From NCBI RefSeq assembly GCF_017303275.1, contig NZ_JAFKOJ010000002.1, positions 124,001 to 188,000 of the forward strand: DNA of 64,000 nt, given 5' to 3'. The translations under genes were made by a program, and so were the position numbers. Under the pieces are notes generated by a model. It was not told the origin of the DNA and did not search any database. It worked only from the letters and a program-made list of their open reading frames with translations. The DNA comes from Bacillus sp. NTK034 (GTDB taxonomy: Bacteria; Bacillota; Bacilli; Bacillales; Cytobacillaceae). Below are positions 25,914 through 33,967 of the stretch, in pieces (position 1 is the stretch's first letter; every line of letters begins with the position of its first letter).

Positions 25914-27568
25914 TGTTAAATCCTTCAGCAAAATTAAAAGTTGACCGCCGTGACGGAAAATTGGCAATGGCTCACTTTTTCGTTGCATTTACAGCTTTAG
26001 CAGTAGGCGGCCTTGCTGGTTTATTGCAGACTTTGGTCCGCTCCGGTAAATTCGAGCTTCCTGCAGGCATCGGGTATTACCAAATTCTCACGGTTCACGG
26101 TGTTGTACTCGGACTTGTACTTACCACCTTTTTTATAATGGGTTTCCAGATAGCAGCGACAAGCAAAACATCAGGAACCCTTACAAATAAACAGCGGATT
26201 GCCGGCTGGATCGGTTTTTGGCTGATGACTGCAGGAACTGTTCTTGCAGCTGTTATGATCCTGCTGAATGAAGCTACTGTTCTTTATACTTTCTATGCTC
26301 CTCTTCAGGCACATGCATTGTATTATATCGGTTTAACACTTGTTATAGTGGGAAGCTGGATTGACGGGGCAGCCATCATTATGAAGTATGCAGAATGGCG
26401 AAGAAGAAATCCCGGACAGCCGAGGCCGTTATTAACCTTTATGTCATTGGTCAACACGATGATGTGGATTGTGGCAACAATCGGTGTAGCTTCTACCGTT
26501 CTTTTCCAGCTTCTTCCTTGGTCATTGGGGTTTGCAGAAACAGTAAATATCGGAGTCAGCCGTACTTTATTCTGGTATTTCGGACATCCGCTTGTTTATT
26601 TCTGGCTATTGCCTGCATACATGGCCTGGTATGTTGTTATTCCCAAGGTCATCGGCGGAAAAATATTCTCAGATTCATTGGCACGTTTGTCATTCATTTT
26701 ATTCCTGCTTTTCTCAATCCCTGTCGGATTTCACCATCAATTAATGGAGCCGGGAATTGATCCAGCATGGAAATTCTTTCAGGTTATCCTGACATTCCTG
26801 GTTGTCATTCCATCTCTGATGACTGCATTTTCTCTATTTGCCACTTTTGAAAGCTTTGGCCGTTCCAAAGGGGCCAAAGGATTATTCGGCTGGGTAAAAA
26901 AACTGCCTTGGGGAGATGCGCGATTTACTGTTCCTTTCATCGGGATGGTTGCCTTTATTCCAGCGGGTGCAGGCGGTATCGTTAATGCGTCCCACCAGAT
27001 GAACCAGGTTGTCCATAACACGATATGGGTAACCGGCCACTTTCACTTAACAGTGGCAACATCTGTAGTACTTACATTCTTTGGGGTTTCTTACTGGCTG
27101 ATTCCTCATCTGACAGGAAGAACATTAACAAAAGCGATGAATAAATTAGGAATCATCCAGGCAGTTATCTGGGCAATCGGAATGACATTCATGTCTGGTG
27201 CCATGCATGCTGCCGGTCTTCTGGGAGCACCGCGCCGTTCATCATACTCTGAATATGGCGGAGCAGCACAGGCAGCAGAATGGATTCCATACCAGGTTGC
27301 ACAGGCAATCGGCGGTTCTATCCTATTTATAGGCATCATCTTAATGCTTTATATCTTCATCAACCTTGCCTTTTTCGCACCAAAGGGAGAGCAGGAATTC
27401 CCTATAGGAGAAGCTGCCGATGAAGCCGACAAAGCTCCAATGGTATTTGAAAATTGGAAGCTTTGGCTTGGAATTACGGTTGTTCTTATTCTATTTGCCT
27501 ACACCATCCCATTTATAGATTTAATTCAAAATGCACCTCCCGGGGCTAAAGGATATAAGCTTTGGTAG
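25913..27568 (+). CDS. cbaA: Cytochrome c oxidase subunit I (ba3 type)
   Basis: A heme-copper oxidase catalytic subunit of 551 residues with 13 or more membrane helices. It reduces O2 to water and pumps protons. CuB ligands are in FWYFGHPLVYFWLLPAYMAW (His and the cross-linked Tyr) and GFHHQLMEPG; the heme ligands are in VWVTGHFHLTVATSVV-type sequence near the C-terminal half and VHGVVLGLVLTTF near the N-terminus. The HPLVYFW form without the E of the A-family marks the B-type family. ba3 oxidases have high O2 affinity, which fits Fnr-type control at low oxygen. Confidence 0.95.
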   Translation: MLNPSAKLKVDRRDGKLAMAHFFVAFTALAVGGLAGLLQTLVRSGKFELPAGIGYYQILTVHGVVLGLVLTTFFIMGFQIAATSKTSGTLTNKQRIAGWIGFWLMTAGTVLAAVMILLNEATVLYTFYAPLQAHALYYIGLTLVIVGSWIDGAAIIMKYAEWRRRNPGQPRPLLTFMSLVNTMMWIVATIGVASTVLFQLLPWSLGFAETVNIGVSRTLFWYFGHPLVYFWLLPAYMAWYVVIPKVIGGKIFSDSLARLSFILFLLFSIPVGFHHQLMEPGIDPAWKFFQVILTFLVVIPSLMTAFSLFATFESFGRSKGAKGLFGWVKKLPWGDARFTVPFIGMVAFIPAGAGGIVNASHQMNQVVHNTIWVTGHFHLTVATSVVLTFFGVSYWLIPHLTGRTLTKAMNKLGIIQAVIWAIGMTFMSGAMHAAGLLGAPRRSSYSEYGGAAQAAEWIPYQVAQAIGGSILFIGIILMLYIFINLAFFAPKGEQEFPIGEAADEADKAPMVFENWKLWLGITVVLILFAYTIPFIDLIQNAPPGAKGYKLW

Positions 27569-27570
27569 AA

Positions 27571-27605
27571 AAAACACTCCGTTCCACTATGGACGGAGTG
27601 TTTTA
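27571..27605. terminator. Bidirectional terminator after the oxidase operon
   Basis: AAAACACTCCGT / ACGGAGTGTTTT with a 10-nt loop; it also serves the convergent EamA gene. Confidence 0.88.
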
Positions 27606-28523
27606 GTGTTCAAGCTTGCTTGATTCAGCCACGATTCCTGCATTTTTCCTTTTTGCGGGCAAATTCACAATAATTACGGAACTGAGTATCAGCAATGCGC
27701 CTGCAATCTGGACTACACCGAGACTTTCCCCGTAAAGTGTGACTCCTAGAAGCATGGCCACGACTGGTTCAACTGTAGCGATGACAGCTGCCCTGCTTCC
27801 ATCCGTTTTTTCCAGACCCCATGTATATACAAAATAGGCAAGAACCGTAGGAACAAATCCCAAACCAATACTAAGAAACAAAACTTCAGTGTTCAAAAAA
27901 ACTGAAGCTTTTGTCCATAGCTTTGTTACCGGGATAAGAAATACCGAAGCTATTAGGAATGTATAAAGCGTAACTGTAAAGGGATGATACTTTCTTAAGG
28001 CAAATTTCCCGAAGATTGTATAAAGTGCATAGCCAAACCCGGCACCTAATCCCGTCAAAATTCCAAGAAGAGTAATATCACTGCTGCCAGCTGATAATCC
28101 GGCAACTAGAATGCAGCCCACAATGGTGCCTGCCACAGCTGCAACCTTTCTTAGGTTTATCCCTTCCTTTAAAAACAGGTAAGATAATATAGTCACAAAA
28201 GCCGGAGCGGTATAAAGCAGAACGACTGCCAATGAAATGCTGATCTGGTTCATTGCTGTGAAATAACAATAATTAAAAAAGACGATGCTAAGAATTCCGG
28301 TTCCAACAAAAAACCGGATGTCAGAGGCAGATTCCAGTTTAAAGCGATTCCGGAAACGCATAATTCCGAATAGAACGAGAAATATGGCCGCAAAAAAAAC
28401 TCTCACAGCCACAATTTCCATAGCTGAGAATCCAAATTCCCCGAGCCCTTTTACAAATACAGCAATAATCCCCCATAGACTTGCTCCTAACGCAATCATT
28501 AAGAATGGAAGTATTTTCTTCAT
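27603..28523 (-). CDS. EamA/DMT-family transporter
   Basis: A 306-residue protein with ten membrane helices in two EamA repeats (ALGASLWGIIAVFVKG ... and GLGAGFGYALYTIFGK ...), of the RhaT/YdcZ-like exporter superfamily. Substrate unknown. ATG 28523 follows GGAGAG. It lies 66 nt downstream of ypwA on the same strand, with a perfect hairpin between them, so it may be read partly from the ypwA transcript. It differs in sequence from the 10816-11733 transporter. Confidence 0.88.
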   Translation of the reverse strand: MKKILPFLMIALGASLWGIIAVFVKGLGEFGFSAMEIVAVRVFFAAIFLVLFGIMRFRNRFKLESASDIRFFVGTGILSIVFFNYCYFTAMNQISISLAVVLLYTAPAFVTILSYLFLKEGINLRKVAAVAGTIVGCILVAGLSAGSSDITLLGILTGLGAGFGYALYTIFGKFALRKYHPFTVTLYTFLIASVFLIPVTKLWTKASVFLNTEVLFLSIGLGFVPTVLAYFVYTWGLEKTDGSRAAVIATVEPVVAMLLGVTLYGESLGVVQIAGALLILSSVIIVNLPAKRKNAGIVAESSKLEH

Positions 28524-28538
28524 TATTTCTCTCCATGA

Positions 28539-28570
28539 AGTAAGAGGATGGCTGAGGCCACCCTCTTACT
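28539..28570 (-). terminator. Hairpin between ypwA and the EamA gene
   Basis: AGTAAGAGGGTGGC / GCCATCCTCTTACT (14 bp, one G-U pair, 4-nt loop) on the minus strand. No T-run follows, so it may weaken rather than stop transcription, or protect the downstream mRNA end. Confidence 0.5.
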
Positions 28571-28588
28571 CAAATTATTAATAGAAAC

Positions 28589-30100
28589 CTATTTCAACTG
28601 ATACACCTTACCATACTTATCATATAGATAGTTAATTAAATGCTGGGCATTCAGGCCTTCACCCGTTACGTCATTTAAAATTTCAAGCGGTTTTTTCATT
28701 TTACCGAACTGGTGCACATTTTGGGTAAACCACTCTTTGATTGGCAATAGATTGCCCTCTTCAAGTAATTCATCATAGTTTGGCAAATCCTTTAACATGC
28801 TGTTTTTAAGCTGTGCTGCATACATATAGCCTAAAGCATAGGAAGGGAAATAGCCGAAGCTTCCTCCTGCCCAGTGGACATCCTGCAGAATGCCTTCGCC
28901 GTCATTTTCAGGCTTTACTCCCAGATATTGTTCATATTTTGCATTCCAGATTGCAGGAAGGTCTTTAACTTCGATTTCATCATTGAACAAGCCCTTTTCA
29001 ATTTCATAACGGATGATGATATGAAGCGGATATGTTAATTCGTCTGCTTCAATACGGATTAAAGACGGCTTTGATTCATTAATGGCACGATAAAATGCAT
29101 CTATCGGCACGTCATCAAATTGACCGCTGGCATATTCTTTAAGAAGGTCATAATTCCTTTTCCAGAATGAAAAATGTCTTCCAACAAAGTTTTCATAAAA
29201 TAATGACTGTGATTCATGAATTCCCATTGATGTTCCAGAGCATAGCGGAGTTCCCACCAGGTCAGAAGAAATATTCTGTTCATAAAGAGCATGCCCGCCT
29301 TCATGAATCGTGCCAAATACAGCTGTCCGGAAATCAGTTTCATCATATTTGGTAGTCACTCGGACATCACCGGGATTTAAACCTGTTGCAAAAGGATGAA
29401 CAGTCTCATCAAGGCGTCCTGCCTTAAAGTTATAGCCCATTTGATCAAGAACTTTAAGGCTGAAATCCCGCTGTTTGTCCTTGGCAAAGTGTTCAAATAA
29501 AAAGCTGGTGTCCGGTTTATTCTGTGATTCGGAAATTTGCTGAACCAGAGGGACGATTTTTTCCCTCAGCTGTCCAAACACCTGATCAAGTGTTTCAACG
29601 GTAACACCAGGTTCATACATATCCAGCAGAGTATTATATTTGTTGCCTTCATATCCCCAATAAGAAATGAATCGTTTATTCATTTCAACAAGCTTTTCCA
29701 AATATGGCTGAAACATCTTAAAATCAGAGCCCGCCTTTGCATCTTCCCAAATGTTCTCAGCTTTGGATTGCAGGATGACATACTCCGTATATTCCTCTGC
29801 AGGAATTTTTTTATTCCGATCATAATCCCTTTTGCATTCTTCAAGAGTTTTCAATGTCACTTCAGTAAGATTTTCCCGGCCGGAAAGTTTCGCTATGTAT
29901 GCAGCCATTTCCTCAGATGTTGACATTTTGAATACTTCTGAAGAGAGCATTCCAATCACTTCGGAACGCTGTTCCAGCCCCTGCTTGGGTGCCCCTGTCC
30001 GCATATCCCAATACATCAGCCCGATGGCTTCATTATAGGCCGTCATTTTTTTGACATAATCAAGGAATTGCTGTTCTGTCTGTTTTAATGATTCTGCCAC
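28589..30100 (-). CDS. ypwA: M32 thermostable metallocarboxypeptidase YpwA
   Basis: A cytosolic carboxypeptidase of 503 residues (Bacillus subtilis YpwA has 501) that removes C-terminal residues from peptides. The zinc motif is H266-E267-G-G-H270 in TIHEGGHALYEQ; the third ligand Glu lies in GIHESQSLFYENFVG. The family motif DVHWAGGSFGYFPSYALG is present. The start is GTG 30100, 6 nt after GGGGGT. Neighbours are transporters on both sides. Confidence 0.95.
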   Translation of the reverse strand: MAESLKQTEQQFLDYVKKMTAYNEAIGLMYWDMRTGAPKQGLEQRSEVIGMLSSEVFKMSTSEEMAAYIAKLSGRENLTEVTLKTLEECKRDYDRNKKIPAEEYTEYVILQSKAENIWEDAKAGSDFKMFQPYLEKLVEMNKRFISYWGYEGNKYNTLLDMYEPGVTVETLDQVFGQLREKIVPLVQQISESQNKPDTSFLFEHFAKDKQRDFSLKVLDQMGYNFKAGRLDETVHPFATGLNPGDVRVTTKYDETDFRTAVFGTIHEGGHALYEQNISSDLVGTPLCSGTSMGIHESQSLFYENFVGRHFSFWKRNYDLLKEYASGQFDDVPIDAFYRAINESKPSLIRIEADELTYPLHIIIRYEIEKGLFNDEIEVKDLPAIWNAKYEQYLGVKPENDGEGILQDVHWAGGSFGYFPSYALGYMYAAQLKNSMLKDLPNYDELLEEGNLLPIKEWFTQNVHQFGKMKKPLEILNDVTGEGLNAQHLINYLYDKYGKVYQLK

Positions 30101-30240
30101 AATTTTACCCCCTATATATCTAATATATTAACATTTTATCATACTTTTCTGAAAAGGAAGTCATCATAATCTTTTCCCTTTGCTGTTTTTCTTTTTAACC
30201 TGCCGGCCAAAGAGTTATAATGGTGTAAAGTGAACTAACC

Positions 30241-30386
30241 TAAAGTGAAACTTCAATTAGCGGGGGCGCTTTTCCCCGCTGATTATTAGTTGAATTTATC
30301 GGGCCCTTACGGGCAGTTTGGCCCCCCACTTATTCTCTTTTGATTCCTCTGAGTCCTAAAGTGAAGGTCTTACTGCCCGTTGGACG
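30241..30386. repeat. Dispersed repeat family 2, copy B
   Basis: Shares with the reverse strand of 10244-10340 the blocks TAAAGTGAAACTTCAATTAG, a G-rich/C-rich hairpin (GCGGGG...CCCCGC), CCCCCACTTATTCTC, TTGATTCCTCTGAGTC and CTTACTGCCCGTTGGAC. It has about 50 extra bases in the middle, including a second hairpin (GGGCCCTTACGGGC region). It fills the ypwA-MFS gap; no frame in it looks coding. Confidence 0.75.
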
Positions 30387-30403
30387 CGAGAAAGTGAGAT
30401 AGC

Positions 30404-31564
30404 ATGAAATATTTGATTTACTTTATCGTTATTGCAGCATTTATAGATACCTTTTCCCAGCTCCCCATTATGAGCCCTTTTGCCAAATCCTTTGACTCTT
30501 CACCAGCCTTTGTGGGATTAATTGTTGGGATGTATTCCTTCTCGAATATGATAGGCAATATTTTGGCAGGCTATTGGATAGATAAAAGCGGAGCAAAGAA
30601 AGTTTTGGTCTCTGGCCTTTCCTTAACTGGCATTATTGTAGTACTGTATACATTTGCTGAGACACCTTTGCATTTAATTACAGTAAGATTTTTTCATGGG
30701 TTATTTGGCGGCTTTCTGGTACCTGCAGCTTTTACAGTCATTGCAGACCGCGGAAAATCAGACAAACAGGGTAAAAAAATGGCTGTATCGGGTGCAGCTG
30801 TTGGCTTTTCTGCCATAGTCGGGCCTGCTTTTGGCGCTGTGATTGCTTCCAATTACAGCATAAACTGGGTCTTTTTAATTATAGCGGCAACGATGATCAG
30901 CAGTGCAGTCCTGGCCTTTGTGTTTTTGCCGTCAGGGTATCAGAAAAAAGTAAAAGAAGAAAGCTCTCATTCTGAAAAAATGCTTCCATTATTAAAGAAT
31001 CCTATGCTGGCAGCAAGTTATTTAGGAGCTTTTTCACTCATGTTTGCTCAAGGGACACTTGCCTACCTTCTTCCTCTTCAGGTAGAAGCTTTGCAATTTG
31101 ATTCGATATACAGCGGGATTTTATTAAGCACTTTCGGAATCACCGCCATCCTTATTTTTCTGCTGCCTATTAATAATATTTTTGATGCCTATAAACACCA
31201 CAATAGCATGCTTGCAGGAATGCTGATTATTGGGATGGCCCTCGTTCTGCTAAGTTCAGCTTCTTCCCTTGTATTCATGTTTTTATGCATGGTTCTTTAC
31301 GGCACCGGGTTTGCACTTTTATTCCCTTCCATTAATGCCCTTATAGCCAGCCATACAACAGAAAAAACAAGAGGAAAGGCGTTTGGCCTCTTTTATGCCT
31401 TTTTTTCTTTGGGCGTTGTAGCCGGCTCCACCCTATTAGGTTTATTGGGAGTAACTTTCAATATAGGTTTTTTGATCGCCGCAGCACTTTTACTGTTAAC
31501 GGTATGCGGCATGTTCATATACTTTAAAAAGCGGAGTTCCCAATTATTAAAGAGCCGGGAGTGA
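30404..31564 (+). CDS. MFS transporter
   Basis: A major-facilitator protein of 386 residues with 12 helices. The motif A loop between helices 2 and 3 reads AGYWIDKSGAKKVLVSG, and VRFFHGLFGGFLVPAAFTVIADR is the helix 4-5 region of drug-exporter-like members. Substrate unknown. The ribosome site before ATG 30404 is weak (GAAAGTGAG). A small Cys-containing gene follows 6 nt downstream and shares its terminator. Confidence 0.88.
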   Translation: MKYLIYFIVIAAFIDTFSQLPIMSPFAKSFDSSPAFVGLIVGMYSFSNMIGNILAGYWIDKSGAKKVLVSGLSLTGIIVVLYTFAETPLHLITVRFFHGLFGGFLVPAAFTVIADRGKSDKQGKKMAVSGAAVGFSAIVGPAFGAVIASNYSINWVFLIIAATMISSAVLAFVFLPSGYQKKVKEESSHSEKMLPLLKNPMLAASYLGAFSLMFAQGTLAYLLPLQVEALQFDSIYSGILLSTFGITAILIFLLPINNIFDAYKHHNSMLAGMLIIGMALVLLSSASSLVFMFLCMVLYGTGFALLFPSINALIASHTTEKTRGKAFGLFYAFFSLGVVAGSTLLGLLGVTFNIGFLIAAALLLLTVCGMFIYFKKRSSQLLKSRE

Positions 31565-31570
31565 CCGAAA

Positions 31571-31711
31571 ATGAAAGAATTAGTTAGCAGCTGCTCTGTT
31601 TGCGGCAAAGATCTATACTGTCTTGATGGATTCTTCAACGGAGTCCATAATGAAAAAAATGAAACAATCTGTTTTGAATGTATTGAAGAACAGGCAGAAT
31701 CCGCAGAGTAA
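31571..31711 (+). CDS. Small CxxC protein, 46 aa
   Basis: Starts MKELVSSCSVCGKDLYCLDG and has a second pair ETICFECIEEQ, so two CxxC knuckles could bind zinc. Not recognised by name. ATG 31571 has GGGAGTG 7 nt upstream, inside the end of the MFS gene, and the terminator stem overlaps its stop codon. It is therefore a real short gene in an operon with the transporter. Its role is unknown. Confidence 0.7.
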   Translation: MKELVSSCSVCGKDLYCLDGFFNGVHNEKNETICFECIEEQAESAE

Positions 31712-31730
31712 GCATCTGCGGATTTTTTTT
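31698..31730 (+). terminator. Terminator of the MFS operon
   Basis: AATCCGCAGA / TCTGCGGATT, 7-nt loop, then TTTTTT. The 5' arm is still coding sequence. Confidence 0.88.
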
Positions 31731-31787
31731 GTCCTAATGATTTTTTTTCATAGATTAGTAATGCCTTTTGTAATATGTTCTTCGAAA

Positions 31788-31830
31788 TATGATATATGTC
31801 ACTTAGTTGAAGAGCTGCCGATGTTAAACT
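31788..31830 (+). promoter_or_regulatory. Weak Fnr/Crp-type box before the DUF2249 operon
   Basis: TATGATATATGTCACT (31788-31803) matches 8 of 10 key bases of TGTGA-N6-TCACA. A -10-like TAAACT at 31825-31830 would place the start about 40 nt from the box centre, as at the oxidase operon. Confidence 0.45.
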
Positions 31831-31918
31831 TAAAGCAATTAATAACAATTCTCACTGGCAATTGATTTCTGTTATTAGAACTAAATTAAACCATCTGCCA
31901 ATTAAAGGAGAGATCAGA

Positions 31919-32161
31919 ATGGAAAACAAAGTTATTGAACTTGATGTAAGAGAGGATATAAAAAATAAATTGGAGCCGTTCCAAAAAATCATGTCGGCGA
32001 TAGCTGAACTTGATATCGATGATGTTTTTATACTTCATGCCCCGTTTAAGCCCATCCCTCTTTTTGGAGTATTAAAGGCTAAAGACTTCGAATATAAAGC
32101 TGAAGAAATTGAAAAGAAGCATTGGAAAGTGACCTTTACTAAGAGAGGTGCTTCAAAATGA
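31919..32161 (+). CDS. DUF2249-domain protein (first of two)
   Basis: An 80-residue protein beginning MENKVIELDVREDIKNKLEP, with the DUF2249 pattern of an N-terminal LDVR strand and a conserved histidine region (FILHAPFKPIPLFGVL). The family is small, SirA/TusA-like in fold and often linked to nitrate/nitrite and NO metabolism by gene context; activity unknown. The start is ATG 31919, 8 nt after AAAGGAG; an ATG at 31862 in frame has no ribosome site. The stop overlaps the next ATG (ATGA). Confidence 0.8.
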   Translation: MENKVIELDVREDIKNKLEPFQKIMSAIAELDIDDVFILHAPFKPIPLFGVLKAKDFEYKAEEIEKKHWKVTFTKRGASK

Positions 32162-32364
32162 AACTGGATAACCGGGGGCTGGAGCCGCCGCAGCCGATGA
32201 TGAGAACACTCGCGGCTCTTGAAGATTTGACAGAGGGAGAAACCTTATCAATTATAAATGACAGGCGGCCCATGTTTCTTTATGAACAACTGGACGAAAT
32301 GGGCTGCAAATATGTAACTTCCGAACAGGAAGACGGAAGCTTTTTAATTGAAATCAAAAAATAA
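32158..32364 (+). CDS. DUF2249-domain protein (second of two)
   Basis: A 68-residue protein: LDNRGLEPPQPMMRTLAALE, then GETLSIINDRRPMFLYEQLDE and a C-terminal strand. It has the LDxRGLEPPxPM signature of DUF2249, which resembles the TusA/SirA fold but lacks the TusA active-site Cys (C is only in MGCKYVTS). It overlaps the first DUF2249 gene by 4 nt and is followed closely by the membrane-protein gene, so all are one operon. Confidence 0.82.
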   Translation: MKLDNRGLEPPQPMMRTLAALEDLTEGETLSIINDRRPMFLYEQLDEMGCKYVTSEQEDGSFLIEIKK

Positions 32365-32377
32365 GCAGGTGATCTCG

Positions 32378-33619
32378 TTGCTGGCCAATACAAAAAATGA
32401 GACCAATATCAAACTTCCTTTTTCATTTATTCTTTTCAGCCTGCTCTGTTTAATAGGATCTATGGCGCTCATTCTTTTTCAAGGGGAATCCATAATTAAC
32501 AGTCATTTTCGTATACCCGCCATTTGGTCAGCGGCTCATTTGTTTATATTGGGCTGGGGGCTGATGACTGCAATGGGAGCCATGTATCAGCTCGTACCGG
32601 TGGCCTTTCTTACACCTATATGGAATGAAAAGTTTGGCTTTTTCCAATTTACGGTTACTGCATTTGGAATCTTATATTTTGCCCATAGTTTATTTCATAC
32701 TCCAGAGAGCGCGATGCTGCCTGGGCTGATTACTTTAAGTGGCATCTTAATGTTTTTACTGCAAATGTTCATGACTATAAGGCAGCAGGCGAAGCCTAAT
32801 GTATTGACTCTTTTCGTGGGAACTGCACTGATTAGTCTGTTAACTGTTATTCTAATGGGAATCATCCTGGTCTACAGCATGAAAACAGGATTTATTTCTG
32901 ATTATTATCAAGCAGTCTTTAAAAGCCATATACTGCTTGGAACAGCGGGCTGGTTTACACTCCTGATTTTTGGATTTTCCTATAAAATGGTTCCCATGTT
33001 TTCCTTGTCTCATGGCTATAGCATGAAGCCGACCAAATATGTCTTTACGGTTTATGCAGCAGGTCTGGCTGCCGCAGTTATCTCTTTTTTCACAGAGAAA
33101 AGTTCACTTCTTACCATTGCATTAATGATCCTTGCAGGCGGATTTGCATTCTTCACCTGGCACATGCTGCAAATCCTGCAGAAAAGAGTAAAGAAAAAGC
33201 TTGATTATTCATTTCGATTTGCTCTTCTCGCTATACTTGCAGGACTGGCCATCCACCTGGGGGCTTTCATATGCTCGTTAACCGGCAGACTTGAAAGTAC
33301 CGTCGGGTATCTGGCATTTGCATATCTCATGCTTTGGGTAGCATTGAGCATTTGGGGTTATCTATTTAAAATTGTGCCATTCCTATGGTGGACTTGGAAA
33401 TACAGCAAAGAAATCGGCAAAAAGAGTGTACCTTCGCTAAAGGATATGATAAATGACAAGGCAGCCATTCCGGTTCTTTCCGCTTTCATTCTCGGTATAC
33501 TCAGTGTGACAGTCTCCATAGCATATAAACACCTTGTCCTGTTCCTATCCGGTCAGGTTTTAACGGCTGGCGCCAGCATTGTTTTCTGTTATTTGATTAT
33601 TACTGTTTTAAAAAAATAG
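32378..33619 (+). CDS. Polytopic membrane protein with conserved histidines (NnrS/heme-copper oxidase-like)
   Basis: About 413 residues and 11 to 12 hydrophobic helices. Histidines sit inside or next to helices: WSAAHLFILGWG, FAHSLFHTP, KSHILLGTAGWF, SLSHGYS, TWHMLQ and AIHLGAF. The layout recalls the heme-binding NnrS protein (NO response) or truncated heme-copper oxidase subunit I; which of them is not certain. The start is best read as TTG 32378 after AGGTGAT; an ATG at 32348 lies inside the upstream gene. It lies between DUF2249 and DUF59 genes, a context known from NO and nitrite metabolism. Confidence 0.7.
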   Translation: MLANTKNETNIKLPFSFILFSLLCLIGSMALILFQGESIINSHFRIPAIWSAAHLFILGWGLMTAMGAMYQLVPVAFLTPIWNEKFGFFQFTVTAFGILYFAHSLFHTPESAMLPGLITLSGILMFLLQMFMTIRQQAKPNVLTLFVGTALISLLTVILMGIILVYSMKTGFISDYYQAVFKSHILLGTAGWFTLLIFGFSYKMVPMFSLSHGYSMKPTKYVFTVYAAGLAAAVISFFTEKSSLLTIALMILAGGFAFFTWHMLQILQKRVKKKLDYSFRFALLAILAGLAIHLGAFICSLTGRLESTVGYLAFAYLMLWVALSIWGYLFKIVPFLWWTWKYSKEIGKKSVPSLKDMINDKAAIPVLSAFILGILSVTVSIAYKHLVLFLSGQVLTAGASIVFCYLIITVLKK

Positions 33620-33631
33620 GAGGATATGAAC

Positions 33632-33931
33632 TTGAATCCAAAAGAATTAGTTCTCAGCAATCTAAAAAGAGTAATGGATCCTGAGTTAAATATAAACGTG
33701 GTTGATTTGGGACTTATTTATGATATTGATTTTCCCGATGATGGCAAGACAGTAATTACCATGACCCTTACAACACCCGGATGCCCGCTCCATGACAGTA
33801 TTGTCAGCGGAGTAAAGTATTGCATCGAAGATCTGAAGCAATTTTCTGCTGTCGAGGTTAATCTTGTCTGGGAGCCTGCCTGGACCCCTGCCCTTATGAC
33901 ACCTGAAGCTAATCAGCTTTTGAGAGGTTAA
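33632..33931 (+). CDS. DUF59/MIP18 metal-sulfur cluster assembly factor
   Basis: A 99-residue protein of the PaaD/SufT-like family (DUF59), which helps to assemble or insert Fe-S clusters. Signature regions are RVMDPELNINVVDLGLIYDI and TLTTPGCPLHDSIVSGV, with the conserved Cys in GCPLHD, and VWEPAWTPALMT. TTG 33632 lies 8 nt after AGGAGG; ATG 33626 in the same frame is only 2 nt from it, so TTG is the better start. Last gene of the DUF2249 operon. Confidence 0.88.
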   Translation: MNPKELVLSNLKRVMDPELNINVVDLGLIYDIDFPDDGKTVITMTLTTPGCPLHDSIVSGVKYCIEDLKQFSAVEVNLVWEPAWTPALMTPEANQLLRG

Positions 33932-33934
33932 CAA

Positions 33935-33966
33935 TAAGGCAGCGCCCGCTTGGGGCACTGCCTTTG
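33935..33966. terminator. Bidirectional terminator
   Basis: AAGGCAGCGCCC / GGGGCACTGCCTT with a 4-nt loop, between the DUF59 gene and the convergent ypvA. Confidence 0.8.
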
Positions 33967-33967
33967 T

